NCBI GenBank assembly: GCA_035041965.1
Contig: JAPYMA010000657.1
Coordinates: 62,001-126,000 of the forward strand
DNA length: 64,000 nucleotides
Direction: 5' to 3'
DNA from: Anisakis pegreffii
Taxonomy: Eukaryota; Nematoda; Chromadorea; Rhabditida; Anisakidae
Shown: piece by piece, positions 1-12,200 of the stretch
Position numbering within the stretch: position 1 is the first letter of the stretch
Layout: every line of letters begins with the position of its first letter
Notes under the pieces: model-generated
Databases searched by the model: none
Seen by the model: only the letters and a program-made list of their open reading frames with translations
Told to the model about the DNA's origin: nothing
Position numbers and translations under genes: made by a program

Positions 1-236
1 TCTTGAGCGGCCCGTTCGATCTCAGCCAACTTCTCACGTTCGAGTTCCTCTTCCATCTGTCGCTCACGTTCTCTTCTGATTGCTTCCCTCCGTTCCATTT
101 CACGTCTTTCCGCTTCTTTCCTCTCTTCCTCTTGCCGTTCCCTCTCCTTCCTCTCATCCTCCAATCGTTCTTGCTCACGTCTTTCAGCAGCTCTTCGTTG
201 CTCATCACGTAACTCCTTCTCACGTCTTTCATCCTC
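1..236 (-). CDS. Exon 13 of the Glu/Arg-rich gene, truncated by window edge
   Basis: The acceptor is ATTATTAAG at 237. The frame is open to position 1, about 78 codons of Glu/Arg/Lys-rich helix ending in LAEIERAAQ at the edge. The acceptor lacks a pyrimidine tract, so the exact exon start is less certain than the exon itself. Confidence 0.75.
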
Positions 237-3200
237 CTTAATAATCACTCGCTTCATTACAAATCAAAACTTTCAGCACTTTTTCATTAAAAATATTCGC
301 GGCCAACACGGAACGAAAGCGAATTTCTCTGCAGCACGGCTTGTAAACGGAATGCTTTTGAACTGCGATCAGATGCAGCAAAAGCACTGTCACTTACTAT
401 TAGGAATGTTCACTATTCAAAAAACTCATCAATCATGGTGACTAGTGCTTATTTTCTGAAAAAAAAAAACCGTGGAAAATCTATCAGATGGGAATGAGCG
501 ATTGAAATCAATCGAACACAAATTGATCTCATAGTTAGGAAAACAACTGGTGCACAACGAGTGGACCAACCAAGCGCTGACGTTCTTTGCGTTCCGCATC
601 TTGTCTCTCGAACTCGAGACGTTCTTGCTCTTTGCGCAGATTCTCGATTCGCTCCTTCTCAATCCGTTCAGCTAAACGACGTTGCGTCTCGCGCTCGTCA
701 GCTTTTCTCTTCAACTCGGCCAGCATTTCGGCATCTCTTGAAAACACATATTGTTAATCTCAAACGATGCAATCAGGTCTCGATGAATTTCTATGGATAA
801 TATTAATCATTCATTTGCGATGCATAATTATGAATGCATAATCTTGCTTATATGCATAATATTATAAATTTCTTGAATGTTTCAGATTAAGTGTGCATAA
901 TTTTGATAAGATCATGATAGTGTGATCATGCACTGCACCCAAAAATCACAATTAGATGTTTCTGCATTCAAGAAGTGACAGCACTATAAAGTTCCCCACC
1001 TTCGTTCCTGCTCTCTACGACGCCTTTCTCGATTCTCCTCTTCAAGACGTTCAGCTTCATGTAACTCAGCTTCTCGTCGCTGAGCCTCAAGCAACTCTTG
1101 TTCGATTCGTAGCAACTCCTTCTTCTCTCTAGCGATTCTCTCGTGCTCCAAACGCTCTCGTTCCAGTCTTTCAGCTTCTTCACGTTCCTTCTCCTTCTCG
1201 ATCCTTTCACGCTCCTGTCTTTCACGTTTAATCCTCTCAATTCTCTCGATCTCCAGTCGTTCAGTCTCGATTCGCTCTCGTTCTCGTCTCTCACGTTCCT
1301 GTCTTTCCTTCTCAGCCTTTTCCCTCTCGAGACGTTCCCTCTCCCGTTCCATTCGCTCTCTTTCCAACTTTTCTCGTTCTTTGCGTTCCTCTTCCAGCCT
1401 GAGAGAAAACTTTTTTGAGAATTATTCATCATCGGTCAAGTGAGAAGAATATTGCTAATAATGAGAATCGGACGGAATTCCGGAGAATCTTGACGATATC
1501 GAATGAAGTTTGACAAATCACTAAAACATTTTTTCCGAACTCTCAACAATCTGTAAAATTACGGAGAGAAGCAGCATGAATTGAGTCTAACTAAAACTCA
1601 GCTCATCTTCCATTGTTTATGGAACAGAAATAAAGGTCATGAAAGCAAAGCACAGTCTTTTTTGTTCAGGAAGTCAGCATCGCAGCCAATGCATTTCACT
1701 TATGAAACTTCATAATGCAAAGCACCGAAGATCTAATCGCCGACTGTTTATTGTGGTTAAAATGCGACTGTTTAGAAACAAGATGTTTAGCATCGTATTC
1801 AGAACAGTGTCCCTAATGTGAAAATGTATGGTATATTGTATCTCATCAACAACGCTCAACAATTATGAAACGAAAGATATCAATCTGGAGAAAAGCACAC
1901 AAAATACAACACGAAATCCACTATTACCGTATTCTCTCCAGCCTATCCTTCTCTAGTGCTCTACGTTTCTCCAATTCTCTCTCTTCCAACATTCGTCGTT
2001 CCTTCTCGAGCCTTTCCCATTCCTCACGCCGTTGCAGTTCGGCTTTCTCGCGAACTGCTCTCTCCCTTTCAAGACGATCGAACTCTTGACGTTCTCGTTC
2101 TGCTCGCTGTGATTCGAGTTCACGATGCTGAAAGCATTTATGGGATGCTCAGGACAGTTCGTTTAATATGAAGCTTAGATTTGGGATTGAGTTCATAAGA
2201 GAAGCAAAAAAATATCAAGAATTTGCTCGAGTCATCTATGAATTGCACTGAGTTTGCATCGATTGGCTCGTTTTGAAAGTCTTGATTTACTGGTGAGTGG
2301 ACGAGTATTGCTGCATGACTGAGAGTTATGTGTTGTAGTATTAATCTGATTCTGTGTGAACAAATGACAGTATGAATGCTCAATCCATCCTCATAATATT
2401 TTCACTACAGCGATATTGCGATAACATTTCGGAGAGTTCGCAGCTATTTCTTAACATTTATTGCAAAAGCCTATCGCTAAATCGAAACATACATCGAACA
2501 GTGCCCCAAAACTATCAAATTTTTGATCGAAAAGTAACCTTTTTTTCCCTTTCCCTTCGAGTTCTTTCAAAATATTCCTTCTCTTTAATTTCCCACAGTC
2601 TGCGCTCTTCCTCTTCACGACGTCTTCTGTCCTCCTCTTCCAATCTTCGTTTCTCTTGATCGTCCTGAATTCGTCTCTCCTCCTCTTCGATATTCTTCAC
2701 ATATTTGTAATTATAATCGACAGTTCGTTCCTCTCGTCCGTTCGGATAATAGCGATCCGTTGACGGATAACGTTCGTGCTCAATGAAAATGGGTGAACTT
2801 CTGGAGAGTGGAGGCGCTGATAGTGCCTCGTTTGAACGTGTTATGTACGTTCGTGTCATCACCTGAAAGATTTGAAGTTATCGAAGAGGTATTTGATTCG
2901 ACGATACTCGTCCACACATTCTCGAGAACACAAACAATTCTAGGCATCATGCGCTGCTTTCGAACAGACACTCGCTGGATACGAACACATGACAGAAAGC
3001 ACCTCTTTACGATAGTATTCCTGTTGATGGAAATTATCATTAGGTGTTGTTGAGGTGCGATACTCAACGGTGGTGGTTGATGAGGGCGGCATTGAGGTGA
3101 TCATGTCACGTTGCACCGGAATATCACGCATTGTCAAGTGAGAACGAGGCTCTGCAATTCACTTTCTCATTCTTATGGAATCATTCAAAAATGCAAAAGT

Positions 3201-6200
3201 GTAAAACTTAACTGGTAGCAAACTCGTTAACTTTTAACTGGCACAAACTCGAGAATCAACTTTTAAAAGATGCGCGATTCGATGAATCGGCGAGAACTCC
3301 AGGAAAAATGCAAAAATTAGATGATGTGTATATGTGTGGAAATGTGAAAAGAAGATAACCTGATCTTATATCGAAATCGTCGCGAGACATGTCCGTTTCA
3401 CGCTGATCAATGATTGAGCCCTGATGATTCTGCAATGCAATGAATATTAGTCAGTTATTCTTTTCAAACTTCTCGAAAACTAGACTTTGTGTGCAGCAAA
3501 TATTTCAACGATATAGTTGCTTGTTGTTTGCAAGATCGATTGATCGATGCCACGCTGATCATTTTGTAACGTTAACGCCGAACACATTCGAAATTCATTT
3601 CAATGAAATGAATTAATTAAGCAAGTCGATTCATCGCGTAACGCATAGACAGACACCAATAAAATCCCAAAAACGATTATGGAATACATTCAATGAAAGG
3701 AACAACGAATGTTACACTTTGGGAATTGTCAAATTATGATAATACGAAGAATTATGATCGATAATCTGATTGCATTAATTCAAAATTTTGCGTTCTTGAA
3801 CGTCAGGAGTGTCGTACGTATCGCATCGTGCATAAGAAAATGAAGTCAAGTCAATAAACTGTTGATGAAGTGAAGCAATGAGAAATGAGGTGAACGTTGA
3901 GGCAGAAAAATTTGTCGACGTTGCAATTGTGCAATACATTCAGTTAGAGACGAAAGGTACGCGATGAAGCTGATACAATTAGTTACGATTGGAATTTCGT
4001 GTGACATTGGTACATTTCGACATTCTTATCGCTTCGTTGTTTACTATGAAACGTCAAAAACGCTGATAATAAATGCTCAAATATGACTTGCTTCTTATTC
4101 ACCGCTTGAAGACACTGCAGAAAAAGTGAATGAAACGCTGACCATCCATAAAACTTTACAGATAACAATCAGAATTTTATTTGCACACGACGGAAGCAAG
4201 AGGAAGAGGAGTTGTAAAAGAATTACTCGGAGTCACCTCGTAGGAGGAAACTTTTATCAAACCACTTGAGGAATGCGAACAATTTTTGATAGGCAATAAA
4301 AAAATTCTTCACCGGATTTCTGTACACTGTCTGATATTCTCACTCAATGTGGATACAGAAGCATTATTTCGTTGGATATTGAATGCGATAAAACCCTCAT
4401 ACAGGAAGATCCAACTCGGCGCACGTATCCCTTGACTCAGGGTATTTCATGTATCTCTTGTAGTTAAGGTATTCTATTCCCAGGAACAAAACAGATCAGA
4501 TTTAAAAAAGGCGAACACAGCAGAACTATTGGAGAACAGAGCAGTACAGAACAATTTGAAAGTCTGGGGTGTGGAATCAAAATGGAACAGCTTTGAAGGT
4601 GGAGAATAGCACGAAACGACTTTTAGAATACGAAAGTAGAGAAGAGAACAACCGATGGATGGAACAGTACAATTTTAAAAAGGGAACGCACGGAACAGGA
4701 CAGAACAGAATGGTTTTCCAAAAGAGTGGAACAGAAACATGACTGATTCGAATGAACATCACGCAAACGCTGCAGTGCAAAATGACTGATGCGCTCAACC
4801 GGTCACGATGCAGGATTGAGTTCTGAGGTGTGCTGAGAGTGAAGAAAAGAGAATTTAGAGGACACGACAATCACTGAATTGATCACGCATACCAAGGACG
4901 TTGCTGCTGCAAACTATGAATTATCAGCATTTTTTTCATTTGCGAAGCGAATAACGAATAGCATCGTTACATCGAATTCACATTGAAGTGACCAAGCCCA
5001 TTGATTGTGAGAATAACTCTTTTTTTAAACGGATACATTCGCAAATTAATCGCCTCACATATTCAGTTCAGTGGGAAGCGTCAAAAAGCGCAATTCAATG
5101 AATGAATTTCTCTCTTGGAATTCATAATGTGATTACTTCAAATGACGTTCTCGACCTTATTTTTCGATTGTCATGAATTAGTATATGACGAATTGAATAG
5201 AGTGAAACTAATTTCTCATAATAAGAAACATTTCTCATGAAAGTTTTTTGCGCGAAGTACGCCGAGTTCTCTGCATTGCTCAAAAATATGAATCATGAAG
5301 GAAACTTTTTGTTTGATCCATTCGGCGATTAGAGAGATGAAGAGGCAGTTGGCAGAAGGTACTTTGTGGAAGTCAAAAAATACAAAAATTTCTAGCAAAA
5401 AATTATCAAATCAGGAATTATTTCGTTTTTGAAAAGTGGCCATCATCGGAAATAAGGAAAGGAATGAGCAATAGTGATGAATGCGACTGATGATAATAAC
5501 ATATATAGATTTATAATCGTTTCGAGTTGAAGTGATAATTGGGTAAAACTGAAAAATGAATTTTTAATGATAAATATTATTGTTCTAGCTGGGGTGATCG
5601 GTGATCACCCCAGCTAGAACAATAATATTTATTGCTGCGATCGGATTCATGCAAGAACAGCACAAAAGTCACATCGATCCCACAATTTCATGACCGATGC
5701 AACTTCACGATTTGTGAATTTCAATTTCAAATATATTGCTCAATACGAACACATATTCCGATGAGCACTTGTTTGAAAATAAGCTTTACATGATGTTACA
5801 AATAATGCTGAGAGCAGCCGTGCTACGTTCGTATTGATTGGTCAATTCAGAAACATAATAATGAGAACAATCAAAAAAGGTCAATGAGTTCAACGAATTG
5901 AGATATATTGACGGACAACAGAACAGGAAGGGAGCGAGCGGTATTAATGTTGACTGATGTTGTTGTTGTTGTCATTACTATTGTGATTATGAACGTTGCT
6001 CAGGTGGATGTATGAATGGTGAACAGGATGAATGAATTGCAGTTATGGGACGGCGGATAAAGGATACATACGTATGCTCTAGATATGGCAATAGAGCACA
6101 ACGAATATGATGACAAACGGCGGGATACAGCCAATCCGATCGTGACTCGACTGTACGTTTCACGTTTCACACACTGAAACTAACAAACACAAATCCTCCT

Positions 6201-9200
6201 TCTGATCCTTCCTTCCGTTGACTAGCGCAGAGATGTACCATAGCGCAAATCTCCACGTATAAATGTCACCTAACCCTCCAATTGTTTGTGCAAACATACC
6301 ACAATTACGACCAGGACAACAATTTACCGTTGTTACGCTCTTAATTCTAACCTCTCATATACGTAAACAACAAGCCACTCGATCCGATGAAATTCTATAA
6401 CCTCGTTACAAACACAGTAGCTACAATTGCTCATTACAATTCATATAACCGTTAAGGTTTCTTATAGAAACTGAAGATGCTTAAGGAAACTGTGAGTTTA
6501 GGAATCAGAAGAATTGCAGTTGATTCGAGAAAGTGTTGGCTGAATTGGTTTGTTGAAAAGGAGAACGGTAGCGAACTGAATCGTAGTCTAGGAAGCAGAA
6601 ACGACAACATCACATCGTTGACATGTTACCTTAGAAGGCTGCTTCATCGAATTTACAAATGACTATAATTCTTCAAAGTAAACGCGCTTGTTGCTACCAG
6701 ATGAAGCCATTGAATTGACTCGGCTCTATTGTAACGAAACAATCGTTGATGCCGATAAACACGATGAATTAACCAAAACGATCGTATGCAACGAATGAGC
6801 CACTCAATTTAGATTAGCAATCGTCTGTTCACGAACTATTTTATGATAGCCATTAGCACAGCAAAAAGTCAGAGTCACTATTAAAGAGTTCGTTGATGAA
6901 TTGTAATAACGCTGATCACTATAAGTGAACTAAATGAGAATCGTAAAAGTATTGTGCATTAAATCCACAACTGCACACGACAAAAACCGAATGCAAACAA
7001 ACACATCAGAATTACCGTCGGTATAATCGACGAAACAGGTCATCGAAGTCGCAAAAACTCACATGTAAACAGCTGTCATCTTTTATACTACAAAACTCTT
7101 AGCCAAACAATCTCCTCTGAATACTGAACAACATTCATTTCCTAATTACAAACTCAAACATCCAACACAAATACGAGTAAACAAGCTAATGCGTGAGACA
7201 TGTATTCGAGGAATCAACTAGAGCAAAAGAAAACGTTTATTACTATCAGGAATTCATTGGCTAGCACTTGAAAGCATTTTTCATTTGAACAGTAGTAGTA
7301 AATGAAAATTTGCATTTCTCCATACTGTACCACTAGCAAGGTTAGTCAAAAGAAGGACGCCTAGGTTTGGGAAATGCAACGACTAATTGATGAACTGAGT
7401 GAAGTTCAGCTTTTTGCAGCAAGCGTAAAAAGCAGTCGATCGTGAGTGGAATTGATACAACGAGTGAAGAAAAATGCAATTCAGAAATGTCACAAATGAA
7501 TTTGCTCAAGCAAGCGTAAAAGACGCTGACAAAAAAAAGAACTTTCAACAAACGGAAATATGCGATTTGCCGATTGCGATTGGGTTGTGAGAGGAGAACA
7601 TTAAAAAGTGAAACGCTGAGTATTTATTTACTTTGAATACGAACCAAAACTTTTATCACTGAAATGGAAGAATGCTCATTTCAAATTTCCATACGATAGC
7701 ATTAGTGAGCTTTATCGGAATACCTAACAAGAACATCAACAATATTCGTCTTAAGTGATATGAAGTGGTGTGAATAACGATGATAGAATGGGATAATAGC
7801 ATTTTTGCATTTCCGAATGATCGAAACTCGTGGATCATTTTTTGTTACTATGAGGTGACTCAAATTGAAAACACATTCAAAACGCTGTGGAATTTGGTGA
7901 GATATCCATCTGACTGCGCCGTAGATTAGATCACGAAAGGATGGCAGCGCATGACGGATTAAGTCACTTGACATTACTTACGAGGAATGGTTCATAAGAA
8001 CATAGTCAATCGCGGTTCAGAATTATACGCCGATTTCTTACGATCGGATCGGTGGATTGGAAAAGGGATTTTAAAGTGGATACAAAGAGAAGTAAATGCG
8101 AACACTGGCACGCGCATGTATATATGTATCACATCTACACCAATAAACAAGGACGGAACAAAGGTGCTGAGTTTTTGATTGTGGAAATAAAGTCAATATT
8201 GGCCTTGAAATGGTGAATTGCGAATAAAATGGCAAAGTAAAGTAAGTCTGATGGACCAGAAATGTGCATTCATTGATTCGTTCAGTCCATACCACAATAT
8301 TTGTCGACATTATATGGTGGTGCATTTATTTGCATTGCTGATGGCCACATACACGTTTGCTAATCAAAAGATAGCATTCAGTATTACTCACTTCAACGAT
8401 ACTCACGCACTGATAAAAAGCATAAGAAGTCAGTGTGTCTTCTTTATCAGTGATATGCTTTGATAAGCAGCCCCATTAAATATGATAGTGAGCGATTGCT
8501 GAGGTGAGTGTGTGCAACACATTGATGGAATGTGCAGCAAACAAAAGAAGAGCAATAAACTGATAGAAACGAACGTCTCGATTGGTTTTTCATAATGATC
8601 TGGTTTTTTGCATATAATGAAATATTAAGTGTCGGAATTGGGCGATAACCATCACTACGATTCAAACAGCGTAGTGATTAAAACATCGATGCAAATGTTG
8701 AGTAATAATAAGAAATACTTGAAATGCCAACGTGAACAATAGAAAAGTTGGTGAACGATCATCAGTTCATCATATTTCCATTATTATTATTATCACAGTA
8801 TCATTATTATTATTATCCTAATGTTATTGTTATTGATGTTCTGCACGAATGACAGCAACGGTGTTATTAATATGCAAATGTGATCTCATGCATTCAGACG
8901 ACGCACTCTTGGCATGATCAGTCTGATGAGAGTTCAATTTCGATTCAATCCGGTGGATGTATTCATTTAGAATTCCATCTTCGGTTCAGTGGGAGGTCTT
9001 CACGAATGACCTCTATGGACCTCAACAGAACTGTGATGGAAAAACGCACTGCTCTTATTCACAATCGATGGATATTTGGGAGATAAGAGAGATCGGTCAA
9101 ATTCTGGATTGTAGGTAATGCCATTTTGATTTAAAATCATGGCCGCAAATAGAACGCATTATTGCTTGAGCGTATAACATACTTCTTAATTGAATAATGT

Positions 9201-12200
9201 AACATACTTCTTAATTGAATAATTCGATTCACGCGGAATGGTTCAAAGAGACAGTCAACTTTCTGACGAAAGAAGCTGCCTTAAGGGCTGAAACAATTCG
9301 AACTGATATTGTGGTGGAAATTTTCGGGGATGTTGAGTTGTGGAATAGAGTTTCAACGTAAATAATACAGGTGAAAAGCATACGTCGCAGAGGAAATGTA
9401 TGGTTGTATGAATAAAATGAGATGAATATCATGAAACAATATGAGCATGAATGTTCATCATCATGGAATAATACAATTGTTTGACAGTTGGAACGAATGC
9501 ATGCTTTGAAGGAATAATGTAAATATGCACAAGAGCGAATGGACATATATGTGATAGGCATTTATTCATTTATTTATTTATTTATTTGTGTTTTTATTAT
9601 CAATACTGACGCTATTTGCTGTTAGCATTCGATTCGATGACACACACACTGAGACACGTTGGCAGACGAATTGAAGCAGCCGAAAATATTTCAAAATATA
9701 TCGTCAATACAAAACATTACAAAAATAGAACGTAACATCTTTCAGAATATTAACCAAAATTTTAGTATCTAAAAATTTAATGGTTTAACAAACTTGCTTT
9801 GGTAATTTAATTAAAAGAGCAGGTTTGAGAGCAAACGGAGATGAGAAAGCACTTCAACACAATTGAAAATCAATTTGAGCAAAATAAAAATCAATTCTTA
9901 GAGATGATTACAAGAAATCAGTTTTTGACATTTCACCGTAACTATCGCTTGCCAGAAATAAACTGCAAGAAACAAAAAACATTGCACTTTTGGAGTTGCA
10001 GTCATGTTGGAAGGTCGAATAATTGCTCTGCATACAAAAAAATACAGGACATTTTGTGTGTTTTTCTTGAACTCATGAAAAGTTATGAGGTTTGCGCATT
10101 TTGTTAACACCATACACAAATTCTCTCCTTTTATGACTATTCTCTTCAAATGAGTCGCCGTAACCGTGATCAGAGAGTGCAACATTCGAATTGATATTAT
10201 CTTCGAGTGAAAATGCTGCATTTATGAAGTGATTTTATGTCAACACCAATTCTATTTCTAGAAACTGAATGTGAGCTGTGCAAAGTGTCAATATAAAAAT
10301 CATTAAAAATTATTGCACACTTTCTCCCTGAGAATCTCCACAAATTATTTTCTCACTGTTTCTATGCATGATTTGAACAGGTCGAATGAACATTCGCCTC
10401 TTCTCAAGCAAATTATGACGCTGACTTGAGATGATGATGAGATGATCTCATCGTTGAATGAATATGATCAAATTGAAGAAACTAAATAAATAATGCCAGC
10501 TAAAGAAGTAAATGAATGAAAAGTTAAGCAAATAAACAAATAAGTAACTGTAACCTTTTGTGATGAACGTATGCTACTGGTTGCTGATGTGGAAAGTGGC
10601 ACGATAGACGGAGGAGGAGGAGGTAACGGTGGAGGAGGTGGTAGCGATGAGTGTGAATGATATGTGGGACTTGAAGATGACATACCTGAAATTAGTGATT
10701 GGTTTCATTCACATTATTCCACTGCTTTGACATTGTGCCTTTGCGATTGCAGATGTTGAAAATCTATTTTCTAGATATCATAGACAAATGCGAGGCACTC
10801 AGTTGAGTTCGTTACTACATTCTTATAACACATCAACAACCACATTAAACTTCTTCTCTAATGAAAATTATTCGATGTGTTCAATCACTTCGCACGCAAC
10901 TAACGAGCGATAAAATCAATTCCTTTCATGCGTTCAGTAAAATTCATTGGTTGATTGCAAACATTCGTTTAATTTATTCATTTCTCTAACTGCGACAATG
11001 GACGGAATCGTGTATTTGTTATTACACGATAAAGGGTTTCTTTCGCTCACATTCCACTTCCTTAACTTGCATTTGAGAACTGTTTCTTTTGCTGATTGCT
11101 GTCTTACCTTCTTCAAATTCAAAATTACAGATTTTAAAGAAGAGCTGAGCCATCCATAAACAAGCAACTACATTCACTTGCATTCTTTCACAACTCCCTC
11201 TCTCGCATTCTCCTCTCATTTCAAAGTTTGTTTTCGAGTCCGAAACAAATCCTGTTTCGTCTATTGTCCACAAAAAACATTAATCAAAAAAGAAATGTTG
11301 TTGACTCGTTTAGTGATTGACTGACTGACTGAAATGCGTTGTTCTCTTCACTTCTCAAACAGGCCATAATGTCGCCGCCACTACTAGCACTACTGGAAGA
11401 CAAATATTCTACAATATCTACGAGATGGCATCAACGAGGTGACACAAATTAACCAAGTGACATAAGTTCCAGAAAATATGGGCCAAGATTTTGCCCTCCT
11501 CAACGGATCAATACCGCATATGGACGCAGCGATTTTGGTGAAAGAGATAAATTGCTTGAAGGTATCGCAGTGCTTTCGTGAATATCTCCAGCAGCAGTCA
11601 TTCATTGCAAATATTGTTCGGAGCAAAAGAGAACGGGTACGATTTGGTTACAATCTCAGTCCAAATTGTTGCAATTACTCGGAAAATTTTGAAAACAACT
11701 CGATCTCATTGACATTCACAAACGTTTGCAACTGGCAATAATATTTCGAAATCTCAACAAATTCAATAAGAAAATTGAAAATGATCACACTGAAACAGAA
11801 CATTTACCTATGAAATTGCGATCGGTATTCATAAACGACTTCACTGGGCTCATAGCATACTGAGCAGCTCCATAGCGTGGTGGACAATAACGAATCGTTT
11901 GTTCTAAGTCATCAACAGGTCTACCAATACCAGTGGTGTTGTTGTTGTTGTTATAGTAGTAATAATGATTATTAGTATTGGTATCGGAATAATTATTGGT
12001 GTCGTAATTTAGGAGATTAGTTGGTAGCATAGAATTGGCTGAAGGAGCACGTTGTGAACTCATTGATTGCAGAGTGTTTGTGTTCGTGGTTGTCCAGGCA
12101 ACCGATGTCGGGGTGGGTGTTGAATGAACGTTGAGAACGGTGCTATTCGGAGACGGAGATGAAAGGACGTCGACCTTGGCCAACGATTGCCGTTCCATTG

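Larger units (their letters stand above)
3430..10554. other. 7.1 kb intron of the Glu/Arg-rich gene
   Basis: No exon is required here for the reading frame, and no convincing coding segment was seen on either strand. The intron holds a purine-rich degenerate GAACAG stretch, a perfect palindrome, short ATT and TTTA microsatellites and a 25-bp tandem duplication, listed separately. Confidence 0.6.

Noticed and set aside
3..2171. Plus-strand Ser/Phe/Leu-rich open frames
   Set aside because: They are the antisense of the Glu/Arg-rich exons; GAG/GAA/CGT codons read backwards give Ser, Phe and Leu.
5570..5632. miRNA precursor
   Set aside because: A perfect 30-bp stem with a 3-base loop is not typical; it is kept only as a palindrome.
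8403..8462. Hairpin around ACTGATAAA and CTTCTTTATCAGT
   Set aside because: Pairing needs a large bulge and several mismatches; not convincing.
9841..10107. Plus-strand 88-codon frame in the long intron
   Set aside because: Lys/Asn/Gln/Phe-rich, AT-driven composition, no splice context; length expected by chance.
10468..10683. Formin because of the poly-proline run
   Set aside because: No FH2-like sequence follows; the next exons are charged helix.
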